Positions 42,976-55,775 of a DNA stretch of 64,000 nt are shown here, piece after piece. The notes under the pieces are model-generated. The model was given only the letters and a program-made list of their open reading frames with translations. It had not been told where the DNA came from and searched no databases. The DNA is from Paramacrobiotus metropolitanus (lineage: Eukaryota > Tardigrada > Eutardigrada > Parachela > Macrobiotidae): assembly GCF_019649055.1 (NCBI RefSeq), contig NW_026570338.1, positions 1 to 64,000 of the forward strand. The letters run 5' to 3'. Position 1 is the stretch's first letter, and every line of letters begins with the position of its first letter. Both the position numbers and the translations under genes were made by a program.

Positions 42976-44027
42976 CGCGTTACTTCCAAACTTCCACGCT
43001 AGAACTAGCTGTGGAGCGACTCTAGCCCGTGCTAATAAAGGGTTTCTTTCCGTTCTTCGGCAATAAAATAACAGCGGCATCGCAGCAAGTGACAGTTGTA
43101 TCGCCTGCGATAAAAACAAAATAAACAGCGATCACTTTACTAACAATACTTCTCCTTCTTGACGACAAAAGAAAGTTAGGCGGTCGTAACAATGCAAGTG
43201 CGTTCTTCTGCAGCATGAAGAGTTAGTAGTGGTACGCGTACGCCCCGCGCAGTACTTAAAAAAAATTGCATACATACAGTAATTATCTGTATTTAACTAT
43301 TATTCGTTGTTACGGGCTTTACGGTTATTTTGCATTTTGATCATGACAATAGCCACCAAATCGACATAAAACAGCGTCCGCGGTCATACTATCTAAATTT
43401 AAATGAACAGCTGGTATAAATAAATAGCTGCTAGATGGAATAAATATAGCTGGTATTGTACTTATGATACAATTGTACATGTACATTTTACATAATTGTG
43501 CATTTTACATTGAACTTGTACATGTGGTGTATAGAAAATACGATAACTGCAGGTCGTACTGGATCGTACTGGATGTTTCGATGATGCCTCTTAATTTCTT
43601 ATACTAATTTTGTAGCAGTAGTGTTTGGTTGTGGCCTGCTAATCATGAACTGAAATAAAGAACATGGCAGTTATAATGTTTGTCGTATGCGTACCAGGTA
43701 TCCTTGAGTAAAGCATATGCAACCACACAATTTCATGTTTTATTTGTGACTTAATGTTTCATTTTTCATGTACCTCGTATTAAGCTGTATTTTATTTTGT
43801 GCGAACTCAATTATCTAGCAACTGCAACACAAGTTTTCTTATTATTCCTTAGAAAATTCTGTTTGGGTAACACCAACACACTATCACACATGCATGAAGG
43901 TACAAAAGATGCCTAAATTATTCCCAATGCCTGAATGGAGAACATGCAGGACCAGGTGATTTCTAGGGTAGACATTTCAGAACTTGGACGTTAACTCGGC
44001 GAAGTATTCAGTTTTATATGCATAATC

Positions 44028-45405
44028 TTATCCATGGCCAAATGGCATCATACCGGCCATGGGCGACATCCACGGACCCGGTGGATTCCAGCCGTTATTG
44101 AATGGAGACGGATGGTTTCCGCCGGGCATCCCATTATTAAACGGACTGGTCGGGCCGTTATTCGATGAGTTGGCTGGGCGCACCGACTGCATCAACGCGG
44201 TGCAGTCCGTTGGCCATGCCGGTGTACACCCCGGCAGATTATCATCGAACCCGGTAAGGGTCATGTTGCGTGTGGACATACACAAACCCGAGAGGACATT
44301 GTCGACGGTGGCGTTAACGTACTTTTTCGTCGCTGCATCCAATAATGTCGGTTTGATGCGGGTGTACGCCCAGAAGTACGGAGAATCGCAGATGCCGTTG
44401 GTCGGGGGTGGTTGTTGGTTGCACAAATATTTGATTTGCACGGAGTGGTAATCGGTAAAGATGGTGTTGTAGACAACATTACCTACAATATAGGCACTGG
44501 ATAAAAAAATAAAGAATACGAAAACATTGCTGGGAAGTATACGAAAACATTGTTGATGTTGTTGTTTTTTAAAAAATTCCCGTAAAAAAGTAGTGGAAAT
44601 TACTTTTGATGGGTGCGCCTCCCGGAGTCGGATTGGGGAACCATCCCGTGGTGGCTTCCCGACCGTCCGTGCCGATGTTGGACACCAGACAGATCCCGAC
44701 ACACACCGGTGCTGGGGTTCGTAAAAGAAAGGAGATGGTTCGGTTGTACGTTACATAACCGGGGTTCTGGGTGTTCAGCGGGATCAAGACGTTGTAGACG
44801 TTGTCGCCGATGGTGCCGGGTGTGTATACGAGATATTCATACCATACACCGGACATCTGTAATACAACATCCAGAAATTTATTTTTAGGCAGCATTTTGG
44901 CGAATTGATTGTACGAGGAATTCTTGGCGTGCCTGATAGGGATCCACCGGCTGCGTACGAGGATTTAGTGGGATGGAACAGGCATTCCGATTCACATTCT
45001 GGCAGCGCACTGCTGTGCACAGCGCCAGGATTAAGACCAGCGCTGGAACAAGAGCAACATAAAAAGTGTAATAGAACTCCGAACTTACTCTTTCAAAAAT
45101 ATTTTACGGTATGTTGGTAAATTTGGAACTTATTGAAGAAAAATTATTTGTTTATAATTTTCCATAGTACGTATTTACGTACCCATGTATTTATTTCAAT
45201 TTACGCTGTACAGAATGTGTTCAACTAGACGATTTGGTATTAACGAATTTTGTTTACTTGAGTGCAGAATTAAAGCCTTTTCTGTTAGTTATAATTTCAC
45301 ATAATAATGAAAATATTCAAAATACAGTATATAAATGCAGACTATCATTCTCACAACGGGAGACAACTTACCGGAAAGCGCACCGTAATCACCCGAGGAT
45401 TTCAT
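44028..45405 (-). CDS. Lipocalin-like secreted protein A, four exons
   Basis: Exons 45405-45372, 45042-44915, 44856-44604 and 44482-44028 join in phases 1, 0 and 1 to give 289 residues. The signal peptide is completed across intron 1 (ALVLILALCTAVRC). The mature part has the lipocalin hallmarks SGVWYEYL near the N-terminus (G-x-W motif) and FTDYHSVQIKYLC (the TDY…C strand), plus further paired cysteines. A Pro/Asn/Gly/Met-rich tail follows (residues about 235-289). Lipocalins bind small hydrophobic ligands outside the cell. The exon 2 donor (CTC|GTACAA) is weak, and its use is inferred from phase and from the paralog. Paralog B lies at 46.4-48.4 kb; a relic lies at 36.3 kb. Confidence 0.8.
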
Positions 45406-46378
45406 GACCGCAGACGTGGATGTCACGTTTCTCTGTACGGTATAAGGGAAACCTTCCGGTAATAATAACTATGTTGTAACAATGAACAGACTTCCAAGAC
45501 ATAGCGGCTTATATACATAGTTTTGTAAAGCAAGACTGTCTAGTAATAAGTGTTACCGTTTATTCCGTGAAACACTTATGGAAAAACAATAATCAGGGAA
45601 TTGTTAAGTGCAGAACAGGTTGGGCAGCTGCTTATGCATGTGCATTTTTGTAATCCTTCATTTTTATAGGGCGCTCGCTGCCGATACCTTTCTGTCATAG
45701 TGCAGATATATTACTGTATCACGAAATGCTAGTCATCGTTTCGTCAATCGGCAGCAATTTTTGGATGATCGGCAGAGAGTAAAATAATGATCGTCGATTA
45801 AATGAACAATTGTCCAATAAATTCATTCACAGTATATAATAAAAAATTGAAGTATGCTGCATCAGAATGTAATTCGTAATTAGAAACTTTTTTGTATTTC
45901 AACGAAGCTACTGTACATATAGAAGTATTCTAGTCGGCTTTAGCTTTAATCAAAGTAATGTTTCATATATCAGTTTGAGAACGGGTGTTGCACTGTTTTT
46001 TTCTTGGTTCGGAATTAAATCTTTTATTTACATATGTTTTGTACATGTTGTGCCTCTTATGTACATGTACCATTATGTACAAACATCTTGGGTAAGCTAC
46101 CCACATTTCCTGTTTATTGTATACGAAATTCTAATCGATGTGCGTAAGTCAAGAATATCGAACGTTTTAAATAGCAGTCAGCAGACAAGCCCCACGCGCA
46201 GCACCGGAATCGGAAAAACACAAACCTAGCACGTTGCCAACCAATGTTCTAATTAAAATAAATGTGGCATTAGAAGCGCCTGAGCCACGTTCAGTCTGCG
46301 CAACAACATACCGAAGAGCATTCTAGTACGATAATATTAAGAATTTTCCCGCTTTATCGTCGTGTCTCAATCAAAATA

Positions 46379-48440
46379 TTAAGCTGGTCTTCGTCCGGGA
46401 GGAAATCCAAAGAATCCGAAGTTTCCCCGCATCGTCACAGACGGCTGCATGACCGGCGACGAGGAATACATATTGCTGCTCATGGAATTACTGGTCTGCT
46501 TCACGGACTGCATTAACGCACTGCAATCTGCTGGTAATGTCGGCCGGCAAGATGGCAGACTATCATCCCAGCCGGTAAAGGTCAAGTTCCGTGTGGAGAA
46601 ACAGAAAGGCGCTAAGACATTGCTGACGGTGTCATCGATGTAATTTTTAGTGGACTGGTCCAGCAGGGTCGGTTTCACCCGGGTGTACGCCCAGAAGTAT
46701 GGTGCATCGCAGGTACCGGCTGCTGATGCCTGGTTGCAGATCATTTTGATTTGCAGGGAATGGTAATCCGTGAAAAGTGTGTTGTATACAACGTCGCCTG
46801 CGTTGGAAACAAAATTACCAAAAGTTTATTCAGCATGTCGTTTAAAACTGGCTGTGGATCGACGTACTTTTTACAGGCGGGCCTCCTGGAGTAGGATTGA
46901 GGAACCAGCCGGTGGTGGCTTCCTTGCCGTCCGTGCCGATGTTGCCCACAAGACAGATGACGACGCACTGCGGTGCCGGTGTACGTAATAAAAACGACAG
47001 CGTACGGTTGTACGTGATTATGCCCGGGGTTTGGGTGTTCAGCGGTATTAAGACATTGTAGACGTTGTCGCCAACAATCCCCGGTGTGTACACGAGATAT
47101 TCGTACCATACCCCGGACATCTGTATGAGTATCAATAAAATAATAATTATTACATTATGGCTTCGTGCACGGGTAAACACGGGTTTTGGCTGCGTGCACG
47201 GGTGATATTTTTGGGTCCGCACGGGTGTTGGCTGGGTGCACGGAGTTTGTGAACGGTAAAAAAAAAAGATTAAAACGAGTAACATCATTGTGATCCTGTT
47301 GGTGTTTGTGCTGTGAGTGACCTTCGTTTAGGGAAAGCAGTAGTGTGTACCTAGGCGAAAGTTACTGTGTGGTATTCCTGTAGTGTGGTAGTGAGTGTGG
47401 TGAGAGTGTGTTTGTGGCATCTGTTGTCTACGGAAGTGGGCAACAGAACCAACACCAATCTCCAGAGTTCCTTCTCTGCTGACTGCGGTCAAGTTGGTAG
47501 TAGTACACGCGGTGCGTGTAGTATGTCAGTAGATTATGGCACATGAAAAATATGTCAGAAACCGGTCGAAAAACCTGTTGTGACTGATAAGACCTGGAAA
47601 ATTATAAATCTTACGACTAAAATTTGAAATTATAAAAACTGAAATAGCCGTGCACACAGCTAACACCCGTGCGGATCCAAAAAGGTCACCCGTGCACACA
47701 GCCAACACCCGTGTCCAAACTCCGAGCACGCAGACAACACCCGTGCAAACACCCGTGCACGCAGCCAACACCCGTGTTTCCCCGTGCACGCAGCATCGAC
47801 CTAATTATTATTTCGCGCAGTCTTAATAGTTTGTACAGACTGTAAATAGAGACGACGTGCAAGCGCCATTTTCTTTTTTATGTATTCGATTATGTAAGCG
47901 AAAGAAGATCACGTGCCAGCCTATCTGAAATAAAGTTACATAAATACATAATGCCGCTGCTAGCGAAAGAAAAGCACTATACCTATTTGCCGGCTGATGG
48001 TAACTACGGCCATGGCTTGTGGCAGTAACATCTGGTTAGATAGGCGTTAAAAATCCCGGTTGAATTAGAACTATGCTAATGTATTTTAAATTGGAATACT
48101 GTACGCAAAACGCTTCCGTCTATACGCGTTGTGCTAAAATTGATACATCAAGCAGCAAGCATATCCGGCTAGTTCGGATTTAGCCATAGGTAACAGCTTT
48201 CTGTCGATATCCACACAAAACGGCGACTATTGAAAGGTTAACACGTACGTGGTGATTTTTAAATTTTTATCCAAGACAAACCTATAACGGAACAAGACTT
48301 GCCTGCGCCGGGTCCACTGCTTGTGTCCGCGGTATGCTAGGTACAGCACAGCTGTTCCCGTTGCTTGTCTGCCCGTAAATGCTGCCCGGTAGCATTATCC
48401 ATGCTACGGACAGCAAAACCGAGGTCAGCAAGATGTACAT
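46379..48440 (-). CDS. Lipocalin-like secreted protein B, three exons
   Basis: Exons 48440-48303, 47120-46868 and 46797-46379 (phases 0 and 1) give 269 residues. Exon 1 holds a signal peptide (ILLTSVLLSVAWIML) and the PRTQAVDPAQ segment matching PRTQPVDPYQ of paralog A. Exon 2 has the same length as in A (253 nt) with SGVWYEYLVYTPG; exon 3 has FTDYHSLQIKMIC. The exon 1 donor reads CAG|GCAAGT, a GC-type donor that otherwise fits the consensus perfectly. Intron 1 (1.18 kb) carries a 649-bp foldback transposon. The C-terminal tail is Ser/Met/Gly-rich and shorter than in A. Function inferred as for A. Confidence 0.75.
47153..47801. mobile_element. Foldback transposon with tandem-repeat arms and 9-bp target duplication
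   Basis: Direct copies of TAATTATTA flank it (47144-47152 and 47802-47810). The arms are inverted and each is made of short tandem units with GTGCACGGGTG and GTGTTGGCTG (left 47160-47245, right 47650-47800). The middle (about 400 bp) is unrelated and non-coding. The 9-bp duplication equals that of the Mutator-like element at 50.4 kb, suggesting mobilisation by that class. Confidence 0.85.
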
Positions 48441-50377
48441 ACTGCCTATTGGGAAAACTTGCGCGGAAGCTGGATCACGGAATCGACATTGAAAAGTCGA
48501 GTTGGGCCAGTGATATAACTCGATAAGTGGGAGGCTACGTTTAAATCTATGACAATGTAAGGGTGGAACAAAGATAAAGAAAACCAAGTTTACTTTTGCA
48601 GTTTTCGCCGTATAGGAAAACAGTCGCCGCGACAGTCAAAAAACCGTCTTTTTCAGCATACATCTAAATGATCTAATTGTAAAAACTAGTCTGTGGTGCA
48701 GCATGCAACAGGATCAGCTGCATCAACACATGAAGCATGCCATTGCACAAGAAATTCACAATGTGTAGATTAGCATGTTGGCTTAAAAGTTTGTCACAGC
48801 TATGCTGTTCCTTTGTTACATTCCCGGCAGAGAAATAGGCTAGTTTATTTTGCAGTTCAATACAATATGCTGAAACGTTTTCTTTCTTGTGCACTTGTCC
48901 AAACACGGGCGCTATTTTGACAAGTGAGAAGCACAATGGTATGCGAGAGCATCGCCATGGCCGCAAATTAGGATTTCGTGCAGTACTTACTTCTAGAATC
49001 TTTTAAATTTCAAGTCGATCTAATTACGTAGTATGCGTTATATAGTGGATGACAAAATTACATATAAATCAGCCGGCAGTTGCGCCCCATCTACTTACTT
49101 TTGTCGTCCATTATACCGTATGTACAAATCGCTCAATAACCTAGGCGTCAAACTTATTTAATTTTTTTCGACATCACCGCATCAGCCAGCATACAAATGC
49201 CTGCGCAAATTTACACCAATTAAACTGATGGCATTTTAAACATGGAAAAAGCTTCTGAAATCTTGTGTCATACGTGCACGCAGTGTGCCCAAAACAGCCG
49301 CTGCAACCCTTTCCTCTGAATATTGCAATTTGTTAAACGAACTTCGCGGATATTCCGACCGATCGACGAAACGAATCACAAAGCACAAAATAAGAAACTT
49401 GATGTCCAAACACCATGGCGAACTGCCGCCAACATGCATAATTTACATTCTTGTACGTAAAATGGAAAGGACGTAACATAAATGCTTTTATTCAGATTGA
49501 CGATAGAATACAGTGATTACAGTCACAAGTTTCGTATAAAGTACAGGATTTACTTATTCTGACGATGATTACACACCTCAGCCGACTACGGAAACAGTCA
49601 GCCTAATTACACAGAACATTTTGTCCAAATTAGTCGACGATGGTGCTGTTCGCCCAGATTAGTCGACACAAAACAACGCTTGTCTTAACCCGGCAGTGCT
49701 CGGACTATCAAGGAATTTTTTGTTAGAGCTCAAATTGAAACTGTAAGATAACAAAAATGTGATGATCTTAACCTATTTTTTTGAGATTTTTTCAAACAGT
49801 AGTTTAAAATTTAAACGGTAGGTGAAAATTTCACCAGTTGGGCATTGATGGTGGTCGATTCCTACGGTCTGGATAAGGTGGTTGCCGGCGCGACAGAGCG
49901 AAAAAGCGCTTGCGATACATTTCCTGGGAATGTAATTCCTTTGAATCAACTTGCACTCAGTAGCTAGTTGATACAGGTAGCCTATGGCGTTTAAGATTTT
50001 GCGTTTCGCAGCGTCTCTGAATTATTAAAAAAATCTTTCTAAATGCCGGTCAGTATGTTACAGGACCAGAATGGTTTGCGCCATTTCACACATCCGCAAA
50101 ACATCGCTGCCATAATTACGCCTAATTAGCAAGGAACAATGAAGCTAGGTACACATGTCCAACAAAAGAAGCAAATATAGTAGTACTGACAACCACTCGT
50201 GATTTCTCAAAGAGGATGTGGCAGAACTTATTGGAATCAATACACGGACAGACACGGTTTATTACGCAACGCAGGACGTGCTTGGCCTGCTATCATATTG
50301 CTCCGTTTGCTCCGTTTCCTATAACAGGCGAGCAAAACAGGGTAATAAAATCAAAGAACTGCTCCCTACTAATTGTT
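48441..50377. other. Gene-poor stretch with one repeat fragment
   Basis: No supported gene. A minus-strand open segment at 48673-48966 has no credible start or recognised motif. A fragment of the unidentified repeated protein lies at 49560-49660 (minus strand, sharing GCTAATTTGGAC- and ATGTTCTGTGT-like words with 60110-60145). Confidence 0.5.
49560..49660 (-). pseudogene. Short tail of the unidentified repeated protein
   Basis: The minus strand shares CTAATTTGGAC(A/G)AAATGTTCTG and CGTAGTCGGCTGAG with the end of the 60.1-kb copy. Only about 100 bp remain. Confidence 0.75.
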
Positions 50378-51044
50378 TGCTTTGATGGCTAGGTAAGATT
50401 CACATAATCATAATCATAAAACATAACACATAAAACATAAACATAAAACATAATTCATAAGCATAAACATAAACATAACTCATAAATATAATGTTGCTCA
50501 TAAAATCTACTCATAAATCCCCATCTCCGGTTTATTTTCCGTAATGAAGAGTTGGTTTTTAAAGAATATTAAACTTCATATCGCACCGATTTCCAAATCC
50601 AACTTTTTCGTACAAGTGCATCAGGTGAGACTTGTGCAGTGCCTGATAACGCCAAAACCGTCACGTTCAAACTCAAATTATATATTACCGTATTCCGTAC
50701 ATAAATACCGGTATGTATATTGTACTGAGAGAATTCCATAAACATCAGTGACATTTTGCTATTCTCTACGGAACAATTAAACTCGCACTTCTGGGTATGT
50801 CGAGTTTCTCACAAATTCTCAAGAAAATATCAGGAGGCCAGGCAAGAATGTGAGAGCTTGTTGCACAAGCTTTTGTAAACGAAAACCGGACATCGGTTAG
50901 CGGTGCAATCCTAACTCGCACTGCAGGCTGCAGCTGAGAAAAAACTGACGGTCCTCATTCCGAGTGCTGTGTGCACAACACTGTTTGCTTGTAATCTTGC
51001 TTGACCTTTGAACTGCGTCTGACGTTTTCGTACTACTGTACATT

Positions 51045-54000
51045 ATGGATGTCCCTGGCACCATGGATAACATTGCTCCAAATATCTCCGAAGATCAGTC
51101 GGCAAGAAAACGAAAAAGGTAAATTTTATGAATATACTTTTAATTAACTATAAACGTAGTACATGGCGTACTGTATTTGCAGGTCAACAGAATCGCGATC
51201 TCCTTCACCTGCCTTAAACGTTTCCGGCATGGACGTTTCGTTGGACTCCGTCCGTTCCGAGCACGACAACTCTGAAATATTATCAGTTGACGAGCAGTCC
51301 GAACATTCGGTCGTGGACCTAAATCCAGAGCCGTATATACTGTTTGCCAGGGGCAGTAAGGAGCGCATAAAATCGGGAACGGCTGAAACAGCCGTTGGAA
51401 AGATTTGGACAACGTAAGTTGGCTTTAAATTTGTTAGCGAACTAGCACACTTTAAATTTGATATTTAAATTTGCTAGTATTTTAGTCAGGCTAATAAAGG
51501 TGGTCTTTTCGAAGTCTAACCATTCGTTGCTTTCAGCAAAATGTACCACATGTTCCAGAGACCGAAAAACGAAAGCCTGGGAACCACCCATTCGTTGCTA
51601 TTGACAGAAGCTGATCTTCAAGTACTGTTGAACCATTCCGTTCCACAGGAGTTCCAAGGGACAGGCTACTTTGCGGTTCGGATTGACGCAACTGTGCTTA
51701 ATGAAGTGCAAGTCGTCCTAGAGCTTTTTAAAGAAGACGGCAACCGCACGTGGTCACAACGGACTAAATCATGGTGCCATTTCGAGCATGACGGGGATAT
51801 TTTGTACGTGCTTGTCGTTTATTATGACCATTCGCATAATGGTTTCTGCAAAACTATCAGCTTTGTTGTGGACGGACCGAACTCAACCGAAATGGATCTC
51901 GCCATCAGCGATCTTGTGATTATCCGTTATTACTGGAAGGCCAATTTTAAGCCGATCAGTTTCGACCCGAAGCAGTATCCCGAAAGCCGACTTCCCTCGT
52001 ATTTCAAGAGAAGGCTCGCTCCCAAGCTGAGCAACACTGGTCGCGGGCCGGTAGGAGCTCCACGTCACGCACTGAAAGAAGTTATTGAAGAAACTCCTGC
52101 TTCACTCATTCGCGCCAACCCTTCCTTCCAAATTTCATCTGTAAGGCAAATAAAAACAGCAAAAAATTCAATGAAGAACGAACGATTTGGAGGAGACAAA
52201 CTGCAGTACATTCTGGATTCTAGAATTGTGGAATCTCATTTCTATCAGTCTTGGGATTTTCGTCCAGAAGCGCGCTTAGTTAAGCGACAGGTCCATTTTG
52301 TAACGCGAAAGTACCAGCTGGACTTGGTGGCGAAATATTGCTTCGGCCCGGCGTCTACGTCCGTAGACTTGGACGTGAAATTCAACCTCACAAATGCTTA
52401 TACCGTTGTCTTGACATGCCGGCTACCCGGCATTTTTCACAAAGAGCGGCGAACACCCTTTGTACTAATAGGCATGACAGCGTTGTCCGAGAAGAAGGAT
52501 GCTGCGGTGTTCGAAGAAGTTGCCCTTTGGCTTCATTCGCAGATGATCAGACGGGGCGTGCAGATAAAGAACACAGACGTATCACGGAATTTGAAGATTA
52601 AAACGGACGATGAAGCTGCCCTCTACAAACCTTTTATTGATGTCTTTGAGGTACATGGCTATCTCATTCTATATATAATACATGTAATACATGCTACATA
52701 TAATACATGTTTCCGTTCTGTATCAAAAATGATAAACTGGCAGTAGTTCTTTTGTCGAGTTTATTCAACAAGTTCCTAATATTAGTGCTGCAGGCACCCC
52801 ATACTCTATGTTGTAACCATTTTGCCAAATCGTGCGACCGAAACATGGCGAAACTTCGGGCAAGCCAAAGTCTTTCCCAAGCTTGGCAGCGTCGGATTTT
52901 TGGCGACATTGACAGGGAATCCAACACCTATACAAGAGGAACAGTCGACGAAGAGACGTTGGAGGAGATGCTGAAACACGTGAGAGAATTCGACCGCGCG
53001 GACGAAAATCCGGAAGTACTTAAATTTTTAACAGAATCGAGAAACGGAATCAAGAAACTTCACGCAAAAATGGGCCCGGCAATAAGAAGGATTTTTGGCA
53101 TTTATCCAAATTTACCGCACACCAACGATGTAGAAGGTGTCAACAACCTACTTGGCCTCGAAGCTGGAAAGAAGCTGCAACAGTGCGAATTGATCGAAAG
53201 ACTGGATAATCTACTTCAGTCGAAATGTGAAGATATATGCCGCGCGTTGATGGAACTTGGAGATTACTCAGTGATCGACAACGAGCTGTTGATTAGAAAA
53301 GCCGAACGGACCAATAAAAATGTCATGGAAAAAAAATTCAAAAAGTTTTTCGGAAGCGACCCAGATCCAGAGAAAACGCTCAGTGTATGGAAAGCAACTG
53401 TTGATGACCTTTCGGAAAATGATGTGGATTTAATCGACATCTATCAGCAACGGTATCACGACATTTCACAACGCGACATTTCACATCGTAACATTTCACC
53501 GAATCCATTTCATGACCACGACATTTCTCATCCGCAACATTTCACAACTGCAACGTTTCACAGCCACAACATTTCCCAAATGCAACGTTTCGCAACTGCA
53601 ACATTTCGTAACCGTAACATTTCATGACTCGTACATTTGCCGCCCCGTAACAATGCATAAAGAACGTTGCGCACACTGGAACAACTCTATCCCGCTATTC
53701 CGTAACGAGATTCGATTGCTATAATTCAAAAACCGACAAACTTACTAAATATCCTGTTATTGGCAACTGCGATAACCCACGCCTAATATTCTGTAAAATT
53801 GTTTAAACTTATATCTAAAAGCCCCAAAAGTCAAAACCCATTACCAAAACCCATCTTTCACAATAAAAGTGACATAACTGATATACCTTTTATTGTTACT
53901 GGTTTACTCAAATGTAGCCAGTTTTAGGCACACCATTGCGTTGGCATAACTGGCATGGGTAAATTATTACAAATTTACAATCATAACAATCATTTAAAAT

Positions 54001-55363
54001 CATGCAATACGTCTATTTAGTGTTATTATACTTCGCCTCAGCGTTAAATTAGTACATTCAGTTATATCAAAGTTATTTAGTTATATAGATATCGAAATCA
54101 GTTATACGACTTACATCTATGTATCAGTTGTATCAAAGTTATTTAGTTACATCAAAATCTTTTACCGACACTTATCAATCGTTATTCTAAGATATTAATA
54201 AAAACTTTAAACCGAAGAAACAACATCATGGTTTTCGATACCGCTACTCGACGTCCAGGCAATTTTTTTCGGACACCTGCAAGTTTCTACTGATGTTTAC
54301 CAAATTAATATTCCATAGAAGTAAATTTCATGGTAAACCACAGCAAAGCGCATTAAGCGCTCAGTCAAGACCGAACATTCTCTGCGCCTCCAGGCCCTGC
54401 GCCTCCGGTTTCTCTCTTGCCGCTAATTTGTTTTGAAAGATTGTCAAAAGTAATTATACCTGCGCATCTAGATCGAAAAATGTATGCCGATGCCGACTGC
54501 AGCAATTTCAAAATACTTGGCCTGCATCCGGCTTAAATCCGAATTCGAAGCAAATCTAAAACATTGAGCTACTGTACGCCATTCAGTATAGGGCAGATCG
54601 TCGTACCCGGATTGTGCGTACCAGAGAGAAGGTTGAGAAATGTTACTATCATGAAAAGTTGCGGTTTCGAAACGTTGCGGATATGAAATGTTACGGTTTT
54701 GAAATGTTGTGTCGGCGAATTGTCCGGGATCTGAATCGTTACTGCGGTGAATTGTTACTCGGTGAAATGTCTGGTTGTGAAATGTCTGGCGGTGAAACGT
54801 CGCACAATCATCAGCAACATGGCTTTCAAGTTCACCATCGACCAGAGTTTGTAAAAGCAGGTCATTATATCACGCATCCGGAGAAGATTGTGAAGTGGCC
54901 GACTTCGAAAACAGCTAGCGACGGATCTATCCAGCACTTTGGAGTTTTATCCGAAGCCGATTTCATGCAGCAGTACCATGTTTCCATCGATTCAGTGACC
55001 GGGAAGTTTGAATGCCGCTGTCCGTGGTCGAATACCAATCAAAACCGGCTATGCAAACACGTAATCGCAACAACTGCTATGAATGGGTTGATTGTGTGCC
55101 TGGCTGATTTCGTAAAGCGGAGGGATATTTTAGAACCCTTACGTTTTCCTACGGTTTCGGGAGGTGGAAAGAAGATAGGGCAGAAGACCAAGAGGACTGG
55201 TCGAGGTTACACTACCCGGGATAACTTAAGCCAACTGCCGTCGACAGGTTCAGCTGGTTTTAATGTTGACCATCCGCAGGCAGACTTGTTAAACCAAATT
55301 GTTGTGGCTGAGCCTCTTCGTAACTCTTCTCCAGGTAAACAGTTGGTAAATTACTTGTTTTAA
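51045..55363 (+). pseudogene. MULE transposase, interrupted by a nested element
   Basis: Exons 51045-51118, 51183-51413, 51537-52650 and 52794-55363 (the last with the insertion 53452-54809) join in phases 2, 2 and 0. The N-terminus is Ser/Asp-rich with a basic KRKR stretch. Candidate DDE residues follow the MULE order: Asp in VDLDVKF, Asp in KTDDEAAL followed by CCNHF, and Glu in NDVEGVN. A SWIM zinc finger of the form CxCx(n)CxH is seen in ECRCPWSN…LCKH near 55010-55060. All exon signals are good (for example AAAAG|GTAAAT and TATTTGCAG). The nested insertion splits the last exon between the Glu and the SWIM finger, so this copy cannot make the full enzyme unless the insert is removed. Confidence 0.88.
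53452..54809. mobile_element. Nested foldback element with tandem-repeat arms
   Basis: It is flanked by direct repeats ATCAGCAAC (53443-53451 and 54810-54818), 9 bp. The left arm (53452-53640) has many CGACATTTCACAAC-like tandem units; the right arm (54630-54809) has their reverse complement (GTTGTGAAATGTC-type). The outer ends pair imperfectly. The roughly 1-kb interior is AT-rich and non-coding. Both duplications sit in the same codon frame of the transposase, so the host frame resumes exactly after the insert. Design and target size match the element at 47153-47801. Confidence 0.9.
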
Positions 55364-55388
55364 GATTATTCATATCCAGTGAATACAT

Positions 55389-55775
55389 TTGCGGCATGGT
55401 ACCGTTTCAGAGCGTTGTCCCTGTTGCAAGACCGCTCCAAAACCACTAAAGCCGTGGCAGCAAGGAGCGAGTCCATTCGTTATTTCGAAAGAAGAGCAGG
55501 TCCACGCTTTATGTTGCTGCCCGGGCTGTAAAATTATACTGAGAAATAGAAAAGGCTCACAGTTATTCATCGCGAGAGAGGAGTTTGACTACCAGAATGG
55601 AACGGGAGGGAAGTCCATAATCAGTGCACCGCGAAAACGAAGATACTGTATGTTGGTGGCTTGTGTGCGAGATCGCCATCCAAAATTCTCTCCGAAACAG
55701 TGCCAAATGGACAAAGCAGTTTTGTTTTCGCAAGTTGAGTTGCAGGAAATTGCCGAATTTTTTGCTGCTTTGTGA
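55389..55775 (+). CDS. Open frame in MULE with Cys clusters
   Basis: An open frame of 128 codons inside the transposon, with cysteine pairs (CPCC and CCCPGC) that could bind zinc, and a C-terminus ending EIAEFFAAL before TGA. The transposase frame just upstream ends NYLF at 55363. A splice from CCAG|GTAAAC (55334) into this frame would need phase 0 at the only nearby acceptor (TATCCAG, 55379), which would give TGA, so the link is unproven. It could be a second MULE gene or a C-terminal transposase exon. Confidence 0.4.
   Translation: MRHGTVSERCPCCKTAPKPLKPWQQGASPFVISKEEQVHALCCCPGCKIILRNRKGSQLFIAREEFDYQNGTGGKSIISAPRKRRYCMLVACVRDRHPKFSPKQCQMDKAVLFSQVELQEIAEFFAAL

Noticed and set aside
44569-44895. 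Lipocalin exon starting at MLPKNKF (44895)
   Set aside because: Those residues come from intron sequence before the acceptor TATTACAG; the exon starts at 44856 and joins the signal-peptide exons.
47526-47789. 87-codon Cys/Val-rich minus-strand frame
   Set aside because: It is produced by the tandem GTGCACGGGTG units of the foldback arm, not a gene.
53452-53627. C-terminal ISPNPFHDHDIS-type tail as part of the transposase
   Set aside because: It is read-through into the arm repeats of the nested foldback element beyond the 9-bp duplication.
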